From: GCA-2684655 sp045105235
Lineage (GTDB): Bacteria > Planctomycetota > UBA1135 > UBA2386
DNA: 64,000 nucleotides
Assembly (NCBI GenBank): GCA_045105235.1
Contig: JBGCDH010000021.1
Span: 1 to 64,000, forward strand
Direction: 5' to 3'
Notes under the pieces: model-generated
Told to the model about the DNA's origin: nothing
Seen by the model: only the letters and a program-made list of their open reading frames with translations
Databases searched by the model: none
Shown: one piece after another, positions 20,511-27,947 of the stretch
Layout of the letters: the number at the start of each line of letters is the position of its first letter
Position numbering within the stretch: position 1 is the first letter of the stretch
Made by a program: the position numbers and the translations under genes

Positions 20511-20893
20511 TTGGCCGTGGCCGCGGCCGTGGCCGCGAGTGGAGGAAAGCGAAGGTCTCCCGGCAGATGCGCAGCCCGCGACGCCGACCGCGGCGCAGGC
20601 TCGCCGGCGCCCTGTCCACCAACAGGCCCGTGGCGACCCGCCTTGCGAGCCCCACCGTGGACGCACGCAGACGCCTGCATCGAGCTGCATCACTCCACAA
20701 ACTGCGCGCAGCGCGCGCTTCCCAAGACCTTTGTCCAATGCGTTTCCCTTCTCGTTTCGAGCGCGGACGTGTGGCTTGCCGTTCCCGAACGTCTGCATCC
20801 GTGCTGGCTTCCTCGTAGATGTGGCAATCACCCGAAAGCTCCCGAATCCGCCCACCTGTCGCCACAGCGACCGTGGCCGCCTACCCTATCAGA

Positions 20894-22645
20894 ATGCTGG
20901 GATTCCGCCTGCTCATCGTCTTGGCCGCCGCAATCGCACTCGCCACAACCACCGTGAGCCAGGCGCCCGCGAGATCCGCCGCGCCAGCAACCCACGACCA
21001 AACGGCCGATCGCACCGCAAGCGAGCTGCGCACGCGCATCGAGAGCTTCTCGGCTGACTTGGTCGACCTAAGGCGCCGCTACGACACGCCGATGTCGACC
21101 GAGCGCACCCAGCGCCTGCGCCAACGCTACGAAGCCGAACTGCAAGAACTGACCGAGAGCGTCGACTTCGAGCAGCTCTCGCACAACGGCCGGATCGACT
21201 GGATCCTGTTCGAAAACTGGCTTCGCCGCGAGCTGCACGCGCTGCAGCAAGCAAGCCAGCGTGACGCCGAGCTGGTTTCTCTGCTGCCGTTCGCCGGCGA
21301 CATCGCCAAACTCGGCGAAGCGCGCCGCCACCTTGCCGACGTGGAGGCGCGCACCGCCGCCGAGACCGTCGACCGCATCGGCAAGAGCGCCGAGCGCGTG
21401 CTTGACCAGCTCGGCCCGGGTGGCGACCTGTACGACACGTCCCCCCAGCTGCGCGAACGCGCCGCGCGCCGTCTCTCGGAACTGCGCCGCGCGCTGCGTG
21501 CTTGGTTTCGCTACCGCGACGGCTACGACCCGCAGTTCTCTTGGTGGGTGCGGGCGCCCCATGAGCAGGCCGACCAGCAGATCGAACGCCTCGGCACCAA
21601 GCTGCGGCGAGCGGCGGCGACCGGCGACGGCGGCGAGATCGACCGCACCCTGATCGGCGACCCCGTCGGCGAGCAAGCCCTGCAGCAGGCGCTCGCGTTC
21701 GAATGGATCCCCTACACGCCCGCTGAGCTGATCGAGATCGCCGAACGAGAGTTCGCATGGTGCGACCGCGAGATGGCAAAGGCAGCCGAGCAGCTTGGCT
21801 GCAAGGACTGGCGGGAGGCCCTCGAAACAACCAAGCAATCGCACCGCGCTCCCGGCGAACAGCCGGCGCTGATCAAGGAGCTCGCGCACGAGGCCATCGA
21901 CTTCCTCGAAGCGCGCGATCTGTTGACGATCCCCGCGCTCGCCAAGGAGTGCTGGCGCATGTCGATGATGTCGCGCGAGGCGCAGAAGGTGAACCCCTTC
22001 TTCCTCGGCGGCAACACGATTCAGGTGTCGTTTCCGACCGACGCGATGGCGCACATCGAAAAGCTGCAGGCACTACGCAGCAACAACGAGCACTTCTGCC
22101 GTGCCACCGTGCACCATGAGCTGATCCCCGGGCACTGGCTGCAGCAATACAGTCAGGCGCGGCACCGGACCTGGCGCACGCCGTTTCGCACGCCGTTCTG
22201 GATCGAGGGCTGGGCGCTCTACTGGGAGATGCGCCTCTACGACCTCGGCCTGCACCACAACGCGCGCGACCGCGTCGGTATGCTCTACTGGCGCAAGCAC
22301 CGCTGCGCGCGGATCGTCTTCTCGCTCAACTTCCACCTCGGCGAATGGACCGGGCCGCAGTGCGTCGAATACCTGATCGAGCGGGTCGGCCACGAGCGCG
22401 CCGCAGCCGAAGGCGAAGTGCGCCGGTCGGTCGGCGGCGCCTACCCACCGCTCTACCAGGCTGCCTACATGCTCGGCGGACTCCAGATCCGCGCCCTGCA
22501 CCGCGAGCTCGTGGTCGACGGCACGTGGACAGAACGACAGTTCCACGACGCCATCCTGCGTGAGAACTCGATCCCAATTGCCGTGCTGCGTATGTCTCTC
22601 GGCACAGCCCCACCGCCCCGCAAGCTTCCAGAGTGGCGCTTCTAG
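20894..22645 (+). CDS. DUF885-family secreted zinc peptidase-like protein
   Basis: This 583-residue protein starts from ATG 20894, chosen for its signal peptide (MLGFRLLIVLAAAIALATTT). The family hallmark HHELIPGHWLQ (His407-His408-Glu409 with His414) is the HExxPGH zinc site, and EGWALYWE (about 438-445) supplies the third ligand region. Length and the C-terminal blocks (GAYPPLYQAAYMLGG) fit DUF885. Members are predicted periplasmic metallopeptidases, with substrates mostly unknown. All motif residues look intact, so an active enzyme is expected. Confidence 0.9.
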   Translation: MLGFRLLIVLAAAIALATTTVSQAPARSAAPATHDQTADRTASELRTRIESFSADLVDLRRRYDTPMSTERTQRLRQRYEAELQELTESVDFEQLSHNGRIDWILFENWLRRELHALQQASQRDAELVSLLPFAGDIAKLGEARRHLADVEARTAAETVDRIGKSAERVLDQLGPGGDLYDTSPQLRERAARRLSELRRALRAWFRYRDGYDPQFSWWVRAPHEQADQQIERLGTKLRRAAATGDGGEIDRTLIGDPVGEQALQQALAFEWIPYTPAELIEIAEREFAWCDREMAKAAEQLGCKDWREALETTKQSHRAPGEQPALIKELAHEAIDFLEARDLLTIPALAKECWRMSMMSREAQKVNPFFLGGNTIQVSFPTDAMAHIEKLQALRSNNEHFCRATVHHELIPGHWLQQYSQARHRTWRTPFRTPFWIEGWALYWEMRLYDLGLHHNARDRVGMLYWRKHRCARIVFSLNFHLGEWTGPQCVEYLIERVGHERAAAEGEVRRSVGGAYPPLYQAAYMLGGLQIRALHRELVVDGTWTERQFHDAILRENSIPIAVLRMSLGTAPPPRKLPEWRF

Positions 22646-22824
22646 GCGGTGGTCCGCTTCGGGACCGACTGGGAAACGACCGTGCCACAGGGGCTTTGGC
22701 GTGCCATCGAGGAAGATTTCCCCATCTCGCTGCGAGCTCGGCCGATATGCGTAACGACGCGCGCATCTTTGTCACATGCGAGGGTTTGCAGAGCGGCCTA
22801 TGTTGGTCGATTATGCGATCCTCG

Positions 22825-22840
22825 CGCGGAGTAGTCCGCG
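22825..22840. repeat. Inverted repeat upstream of the candidate selenoprotein gene
   Basis: CGCGGA-GTAG-TCCGCG is a perfect 6-bp stem with a 4-base loop, centred 41 bases before the ATG at 22874. It may be an operator or leader hairpin. No other structure in the 228-bp upstream gap is persuasive. Confidence 0.4.
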
Positions 22841-22873
22841 CCTGACAGCCCCTTTCACGTAGCGATAGAAAAC

Positions 22874-23455
22874 ATGCGACTCATTGCAAGTGCGATGCTT
22901 GCGGTATTCGCTGTGGTGACGCCGGCCTTGGCTCAGACCAAGGGCCAAGACGTCAAGCCACAGACGAAGACCGAAAAGCTCTGGCGGATCGAGTGCTCTG
23001 GCATCTCTGGTTGAGGCGCTGCCTCACAGGCAAAGAGGGTCAGTTCGATCCTCGCTAAGCACAAAGACATCAAGAATCTGGTCTTCGACACCACGGGTGT
23101 TGGCTACTTCGAGCTCAAGAGCAAGAAGAGCCTGCCTGAGATGACGGACCTCAACCTCTTCCTGGAGAAGAAGCGCGCGGGCAAGATCCGCGTCAAGAAG
23201 CTTAAGGAAGTCGAAGTTGAGAAGGCCGACATCGTCTACGAAGTGTCGGTTTCCGGCCTTGGTTGAATGGGCACCGCAATCGAGACGCGTGACGTCTTGA
23301 GCAAGGTTGACGGGGTCATTCGCGTGCACCCGAACGGCCTGAACGGCAAAGCCCTGATCTACGTTCGCAACAAGAAGGAGTTCGACAAGGACGCCCTCGC
23401 GAAGGCCCTCGAGGGCACGAAGAAGCTGCGCGTTCGCAAGATCAAGAAGGCCTGA
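22874..23455 (+). CDS. Candidate selenoprotein: secreted protein with two HMA-like domains, two in-frame UGA codons
   Basis: The frame from ATG 22874 to the TGA at 23453-23455 has 193 codons with TGA at codons 47 (23012-23014) and 131 (23264-23266). Conceptual product: signal peptide (MRLIASAMLAVFAVVTPALA), then two repeats of a heavy-metal-associated (HMA) ferredoxin-like fold. Repeat 1 reads WRIECSGISG-U-GAASQAKRV; repeat 2 reads YEVSVSGLG-U-MGTAIETRDV then LSKVDGVIRVHP. In HMA domains this is V-x-G-M-x-C-x-x-C followed by the helix and GV strand, so each UGA falls on the first metal-binding Cys. The second Cys is Ala or Thr. Codon use and domain similarity continue unbroken through both UGAs, and a hairpin follows each. 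The best reading is selenocysteine at U47 and U131. Alternatives: two nonsense mutations at homologous sites, or three short peptides. Likely role: periplasmic metal or redox protein. No sel genes are in this window. Confidence 0.72.
23019..23043 (+). promoter_or_regulatory. Possible bacterial SECIS hairpin after UGA-47
   Basis: This stem begins 4 nt after the UGA: CTG/CAG, a GT bulge on the 3' side (23039-23040), then CCTC/GAGG, closing a 9-base loop ACAGGCAAA that contains the G residues typical of bSECIS loops. It has seven pairs in all. The placement is slightly close to the UGA, so this is the weaker of the two elements. Confidence 0.4.
23281..23299 (+). promoter_or_regulatory. Probable bacterial SECIS hairpin after UGA-131
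   Basis: Seven consecutive pairs, CGAGACG with CGTCTTG (one G.U), close a 5-base loop CGTGA with G at its second position. The stem starts 14 nt after the UGA and the loop lies about 21-26 nt after it, the spacing known for bacterial SECIS elements recognised by SelB. Confidence 0.55.
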
Positions 23456-23487
23456 GCACCAAGCTCCTGCCTGCGGCCTAGCCGACA

Positions 23488-23520
23488 CTCTCACGCAAGC
23501 TGAGGCTTGCGAGGCGAGAG
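23488..23520 (+). terminator. Strong hairpin 3' of the candidate selenoprotein gene
   Basis: The inner stem CGCAAGC/GCTTGCG (7 bp, loop TGAG) is extended by an outer CTCTC/GAGAG. It lies 32 bp after the last stop. There is no T-run, so this may be a terminator or an mRNA 3' stabiliser. Confidence 0.5.
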
Positions 23521-23539
23521 CGGTTGGGCCACTCGCATC

Positions 23540-23577
23540 AGCGGGTCGCCTCGTCCACGGACGAGCGGCCCGCTTTG
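23540..23577 (+). terminator. GC-rich hairpin followed by T-rich tract, likely intrinsic terminator
   Basis: The stem AGCGGG/CCCGCT with inner CTCGTC/GACGAG and loop CACG is followed by CTTTGCATTT. It ends transcription from 22874 before the esterase gene begins at 23619. Confidence 0.65.
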
Positions 23578-23581
23578 CATT

Positions 23582-23614
23582 TCGGGGTAGTCTGGGCATA
23601 TCGGGGTAGTCTGG
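23582..23614 (+). repeat. 14-bp direct repeat in the leader of the esterase gene
   Basis: TCGGGGTAGTCTGG occurs at 23582-23595 and again at 23601-23614 (19-bp period). It ends 4 nt before the ATG at 23619, where the Shine-Dalgarno sequence would be. A tandem regulator site or duplicated leader are both possible. Confidence 0.5.
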
Positions 23615-23618
23615 CCAA

Positions 23619-24992
23619 ATGATGCAGGCCCCGATCGTCACCCCGTTTGCGCGAGCCGTCGTGCTTGCCCATACCCTCTTGCTGGCCATCGCTAGCGCGC
23701 AGGCACCGAAGCCGGAGCAGGGTGCTGCCACGGGAAAAGCCGCGCAGATCGATCGCTACTTCGACGACCGCTTCGACGCCGAGCCAGATGCGACCGACAA
23801 GCTGCTCGCGCTCTTGTTCGCCGACCGCGCACGCGACCCGCAAGAACTCGAACGCATGCTGCGTGCACCGCGCCACAGCTACCCAGCGGCTGCTGAGCTG
23901 ATCGGCAAGACCACGGTGCACGACGTCACGTGCCTGCACGTCGACTACGCCTCCAAGTACAGGCTCTACGTGCCGCCTTCCTACACGCACGACACGCCGT
24001 GCCCACTCGTGCTCGTCGGCCACGGCGGCAACTCGTCGATGTCGCCCACCCGCGCAGCCCGCGTCGCCGACCACTACCTGCGCGCCTATGCGCCGAGCTT
24101 TGCCAAGCATCTCGGCGCCATCGTGATCGCGCCGCACTCGTCGCGCGGCTGGGGGCACATCGGCAACTCGCTGCTGCTTTCGTGCCTGGCCGACGCCAAG
24201 CGCAAACTCAACGTCGACCCCGACCGCATCTTCGCAACCGGGCAATCGATGGGCGGCCACATGGCCTACCGTGCGGCGCTGCTGATACCGGATCGCTTCG
24301 GCGCGGTATCGCCGCAGAGCGGCGGATACGACTTTGCCGCCAAGAAGTCGATCGGCAACCTGCGCAACGTTCCCGGCTACGTCACCTGGGGCAAGCAAGA
24401 GCCCTACGGCATCGACGTCGACAACCGCAGAAACCAAGCCTGGGCCGAGCAAAACAGGCTCGACTGGGTGTTCGTCGAGAAGAACGGCGGCCACAAGATC
24501 TATGCCGACGAACTGCCCAAGGTCGCTCGGTTCTTCGCGGCGCACCCGCGCAACCTCTACCGCGACGAGGTCTACCTGCGGGCCGGCGGCGCGATGAAGT
24601 TCGTCAACACCTGGGGCGTCAAGGGCTGGCCGGAGCATGTCGTCGCGCACGAGACGCGCCCGCTGCGCTGGAACCTGCGCCACTGGCTTGAGCTTACGCC
24701 GCGCCCCGACCACAAGGGTCCGTTGACGGCGCGCGCTCGCTACGCGGGCGACAACCGCTTTGACATCGACTGCGACCAGGTGCGGCAGCTGGTTGTGCAC
24801 CTGCATCCCAAGATGGTCGACTTTGCCAAGCCCGTGCGCGTCTACGCCAACGGCAAGGAGGTCTTCGCCGAGCAGGTGACGCCCGACCCCGTCCACATGC
24901 TTGAGCTGGCGCGGTCGTATAACGATCGCGGCCGAATCTTCTGGGCCAGCGTGCGGGTCGCGGTTGCCGACGACCGGCCGGTCTCCATGTAG
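23619..24992 (+). CDS. Secreted alpha/beta-hydrolase (esterase / depolymerase-like)
   Basis: This 457-residue protein has a signal peptide (AVVLAHTLLLAIASAQAP). The hydrolase domain carries the oxyanion HGG (LVGHGGNSS), the nucleophile elbow GQSMGG with Ser210, and a late His in NGGHKIY (about 292), as in feruloyl-esterase and polyhydroxybutyrate-depolymerase-like peptidase/esterase families. After about 320 a C-terminal beta domain follows (HWLELTPRPDHKGPLTARAR; VRVYANGKEVF). Two adjacent ATG codons occur at the start, and I take the first. The leader carries a 14-bp direct repeat. Substrate is unknown. Confidence 0.85.
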   Translation: MMQAPIVTPFARAVVLAHTLLLAIASAQAPKPEQGAATGKAAQIDRYFDDRFDAEPDATDKLLALLFADRARDPQELERMLRAPRHSYPAAAELIGKTTVHDVTCLHVDYASKYRLYVPPSYTHDTPCPLVLVGHGGNSSMSPTRAARVADHYLRAYAPSFAKHLGAIVIAPHSSRGWGHIGNSLLLSCLADAKRKLNVDPDRIFATGQSMGGHMAYRAALLIPDRFGAVSPQSGGYDFAAKKSIGNLRNVPGYVTWGKQEPYGIDVDNRRNQAWAEQNRLDWVFVEKNGGHKIYADELPKVARFFAAHPRNLYRDEVYLRAGGAMKFVNTWGVKGWPEHVVAHETRPLRWNLRHWLELTPRPDHKGPLTARARYAGDNRFDIDCDQVRQLVVHLHPKMVDFAKPVRVYANGKEVFAEQVTPDPVHMLELARSYNDRGRIFWASVRVAVADDRPVSM

Positions 24993-25056
24993 CGCCCGCG
25001 GCCAAGCTCTACGGGAAGCCCCGCGAAGCCGCATCAAATCACCCGGGCAAAGCGCC

Positions 25057-25098
25057 CCTACTACAAAAAGTAGGAGGTTCTCCGACAGTTTGTAGGAG
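25057..25098 (+). promoter_or_regulatory. Probable BlaI-type operator upstream of blaI-blaR1
   Basis: CCTACT-ACAAAA-AGTAGG (25057-25074) is a perfect 6-bp inverted repeat and contains CTAC...GTAG. A second half-site, TTTGTAGGAG, lies at 25089-25098, repeating GTAGGAG. The AT-rich patch and position 23-64 bp before the BlaI start fit autorepression by the encoded winged-helix protein. Confidence 0.6.
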
Positions 25099-25120
25099 AT
25101 ATCGGCGACACTAGCGCGCC

Positions 25121-25543
25121 ATGGCTTCCAAGCGACGCAAGCGAGCGGACGACCGCCCGACCACGATTCCCGACGCCGAACTCCAAGTGCTCAAGGCACT
25201 CTGGGCCGGCGGCCCCGGCACCGTTCGTGAACTGCTCGAACGCCTTGAGACCAGCGCCGCCTACACGACGGTCCAGACGCTGGTGTCCCGGCTGGTCGAC
25301 AAGGGCCACGTGCGCGCCGACCGCCGCGGCACGGCCCACGTTTTTGCTGCGCTCACCATGCGCCAAGACCTGGCCGAGCGGCGCGTAGACGAGGTCGCCG
25401 ATGCCCTGCTCGACGGCGCCACCGCCCCCCTGGTGCTGCGCCTGGTCGAGAAGGGCAAGTTTTCGCCCGACGACCTCGCCAGCTTCCGCAAGCTTCTCAA
25501 GGACGCCGAACGGCGCGGCCAAGATGGGGAGAATCGGTCATGA
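25121..25543 (+). CDS. BlaI/MecI/CopY-family repressor
   Basis: This 140-residue winged-helix repressor has typical length. The DNA-binding part has PDAELQVLKALWAGGPGTV, the recognition helix YTTVQTLVSRLVDKG, and the wing VRADRRGTAHVFA. The C-terminal helices (LVLRLVEKGKFSPDDLASFRKLL) form the dimer region that the partner peptidase inactivates. It is followed at once by the M56 peptidase gene (ATGA overlap), the usual BlaI-BlaR1 pairing. It most likely represses its own operon through the site at 25057-25098. Targets beyond that are not visible, and no beta-lactamase gene is here. Confidence 0.95.
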   Translation: MASKRRKRADDRPTTIPDAELQVLKALWAGGPGTVRELLERLETSAAYTTVQTLVSRLVDKGHVRADRRGTAHVFAALTMRQDLAERRVDEVADALLDGATAPLVLRLVEKGKFSPDDLASFRKLLKDAERRGQDGENRS

Positions 25544-27852
25544 GCTGGCTGATCGCAAACACGGCCATGGCCTGCCTGCTGGCACTGCTGGCGCTTGGCG
25601 TCGGCCGCTTCGTGCGCCCTGCCCCCGCCGTCATGCACGGACTGTGGCTACTGGTCGTGCTCAAGCTGATCACGCCGCCGCTGTTTGAGGTGCCGCTGCA
25701 CCTGACCCTGCCGGACGCGCTGCTCCCAGCTGGGGAGCAACCCGCCGAACAGCAGCTAGACGAACGCCCACTTGACGAACTGCTGCGATCCGAAGCGGCG
25801 CGCACCGGGCTGTCGCCACGCATGACGCTGGCTGCCGTCAGGCCGGCAGGCACAGCCGAAGCGACGGCCGCCGAATATCTAGCTTCCGAGGGAGTCACGG
25901 CTCATCGCATTGCCGCCAACAGCCTCGCACGCGACCGGGCCGCTGCCCTTGGCGACAGGACGGAGACCGCGCCGTCGAGCGTATGGATCAGCCCAGCGCG
26001 CACCGATCGTGCTTCGCCGTTGCTGCGCACGCCGATGGCGACGCCCGCCGTTGGTGCGCCGACCGTCGCGCCGCCTGCGAGGGCTGTACCGTGGACGGAG
26101 TGGCTCGCACCCGCATGGGCCATCAGCGCACTGCTGCTGCTGGTGGCCATCGGCATCCGCTCGCTGCGAAGCGGCCGCCGCCTCCTGGCGGGTACGCGGC
26201 CCGCGCCGCAGTGGCTGCGCCACGAGGTCGAACAGCTCGCAGCCCACATCGGCGTCAAGACCCCGCGCCTTTGCGACGCTCCCAACGAAGACACGCCCTA
26301 CGTGGTCGCCTGGCCGCGCACGGTGCTCGTGCTGCCTGCCGATGCTCTGGCACGATGCGACAACGACGCCCGCGCCGCGGTGCTGGCACACGAACTCGCG
26401 CACCTCTACCGGCGCGATCACTGGCTGCTGCGCATCGACCTGCTGCTCAAAGCCGCGCTGTTCTGGCACCCGCTGTTCTGGCTTGCACGTGCCCGCATGC
26501 AGCTCTGGGCGGAGCTGGCCTGCGATGCCGTAGCGGTGCGCACGGTGCCAGGTTCGAGCCTTGCCTACGCAACCCTGCTCGTCGACGCGGTTGCCGAAGC
26601 TTCTGCAGCAACTGCAGACAGCGCGACCCCCCCACCCACTCACCGAGGCCCTTGCTCTGCCGCGCTCGCTTGGAGACCGGCGGCCCGGGCCGCTTTCGAA
26701 CGGAGACTGAAGATGATCCTGAACGATTCCATGAAGCGCCGCGCCTCACGCGTTTGGTGCCTGCCTTTCGCCGCCCTGACGCTCGGCCTTTTTGCCCTGC
26801 CGGTGGCCGTCCCTGCCCAGGGGCAGGGCAAGAGCGGCGGCCGCGCCGCGACCAACGAGACGATGCAGATCGAAATCCGCGTCAACGGCAAGCCCGTGCG
26901 CGGCCTCAGCGAAGCTCAGCGAATGCGCCTGCTCAAGGTGCTCGGGGAAAGCGGTGAGAGTGGCCAAGAGGCGACCGGCCGCAACCGACTGGCCGAACGC
27001 GCCGCCAAGCTGCGCAGCGAAGGCCTGCGTCGCGACGATGCGCTTGAGCAGGAGCGAGCCAAGGTCCTCGAAGCGCAGCTGCGCGACAGCCAACACGCGC
27101 ATGCGGACGTTGCCGGCCAACTCGCCGAAGCCCAAAACATGCTCCGGCAGGGACTCGCCGAGGCACGTCGCGAAATCGAATCCGACGACGACCTGCGCGA
27201 GCTTGGCATCACCGATGAAGTCAGCAACCTGCTCGACGGTCTCGCCGCGGGGCGTGGGATCGAGCAAGACTCAATCAACAGCTTGGTCCGCGAGGCCATG
27301 AAGGGCGCTGGCGGCATGATCGAAAAGGAGCTCGCCGGCGACAGCGACCTCAGCCGCCTCGGCCTCGACAAGGCCCTGTCCGGGCTGGTGCGCAACTTCC
27401 TCGGCGACCGGCACAACCAGGAAATGGTCGCCGACGTGGCGCGGCAGTCGCTCGACGCGCTGCTCCACGAAGTCACCGACGAGCTCAACGACAACGTGGA
27501 TCTGCGCCGGCTCGGCATCGCCGACCACGTGCGCGGCTTCCTCAGCGGCAAGGGCCAGAACGGTTCAGGAAACGTCCTCAACGAGCATGGCCTGCGCAGC
27601 TTGGTTGAGCGAGCCATGCAGGACGCTGACGCCCTCCAGGCAACGGCATCCCGTTCTGCTCAAGCCGACGCCGAGCGGGCGCAGGCTGCCGCGAAGGCCC
27701 TGCAAGGTCAGCATGCCCAGCACGAGCTGCGCGCTGAGATGAACCGCGCCAAGGCGGAGCTCGACCGCGCCCGCGCCGAACTCCATCGAGTCCGTCGCGA
27801 ACTGGAGCTGGGCCGCGAAGCCGCCGACAAGGCTCGTCGCCGCATCCGCTGA
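25540..27852 (+). CDS. BlaR1/MecR1-type M56 sensor metallopeptidase with long coiled-coil C-terminus
   Basis: This 770-residue protein's start overlaps the repressor stop. The N-terminal membrane helices (LIANTAMACLLALLALGVG; VMHGLWLLVVLKLI) and a third (WAISALLLLVAIGIRSL) surround the cytosolic zinc-protease domain. The site is VLAHELAHLYRRDHW with His284, Glu285, His288, and downstream AELACDAVAV supplies the third ligand. A last membrane helix (WCLPFAALTLGLFALPVAV, about 405-423) leads to a C-terminal region of about 330 residues outside the cytoplasm. That region is not a penicillin-binding sensor but a charged coiled coil (AKAELDRARAELHRVRREL at the end) with repeated SDLSRLGLDKALSGLVR-like units. 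The ligand sensed is therefore unlikely to be a beta-lactam. Confidence 0.9.
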   Translation: MSWLIANTAMACLLALLALGVGRFVRPAPAVMHGLWLLVVLKLITPPLFEVPLHLTLPDALLPAGEQPAEQQLDERPLDELLRSEAARTGLSPRMTLAAVRPAGTAEATAAEYLASEGVTAHRIAANSLARDRAAALGDRTETAPSSVWISPARTDRASPLLRTPMATPAVGAPTVAPPARAVPWTEWLAPAWAISALLLLVAIGIRSLRSGRRLLAGTRPAPQWLRHEVEQLAAHIGVKTPRLCDAPNEDTPYVVAWPRTVLVLPADALARCDNDARAAVLAHELAHLYRRDHWLLRIDLLLKAALFWHPLFWLARARMQLWAELACDAVAVRTVPGSSLAYATLLVDAVAEASAATADSATPPPTHRGPCSAALAWRPAARAAFERRLKMILNDSMKRRASRVWCLPFAALTLGLFALPVAVPAQGQGKSGGRAATNETMQIEIRVNGKPVRGLSEAQRMRLLKVLGESGESGQEATGRNRLAERAAKLRSEGLRRDDALEQERAKVLEAQLRDSQHAHADVAGQLAEAQNMLRQGLAEARREIESDDDLRELGITDEVSNLLDGLAAGRGIEQDSINSLVREAMKGAGGMIEKELAGDSDLSRLGLDKALSGLVRNFLGDRHNQEMVADVARQSLDALLHEVTDELNDNVDLRRLGIADHVRGFLSGKGQNGSGNVLNEHGLRSLVERAMQDADALQATASRSAQADAERAQAAAKALQGQHAQHELRAEMNRAKAELDRARAELHRVRRELELGREAADKARRRIR

Positions 27853-27883
27853 GAGTCGACCAGGCGGATCGATACGCCGCCAG

Positions 27884-27942
27884 CCGGCTCGTCCGGCTGG
27901 CTCCTCCGGCTGGCTCCTCCGGCTGGCTCCTCCGGCTGGCTC
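27884..27942. repeat. 13-bp tandem repeat between convergent genes
   Basis: CCGGCTGGCTCCT is present three times in exact tandem from 27893, with a partial fourth copy and a degenerate leading copy. It lies in the 95-bp gap between the stop codons of blaR1 and the sulfatase. It may act as a terminator or be a simple replication-slippage repeat. Confidence 0.7.
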
Positions 27943-27947
27943 GCGAC

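Noticed and set aside
23267..23455. Separate 62-codon gene beginning right after the second TGA
   Set aside because: It starts in the middle of the HMA domain and has no ribosome-binding site; better explained as the continuation of 22874.
23538..25037. Long frame antisense to the esterase
   Set aside because: Shadow frame: the sense strand has a signal peptide, GQSMGG and a terminator upstream.
27884..27942. CRISPR-like repeat
   Set aside because: Repeats are contiguous with no spacers; a simple tandem repeat.
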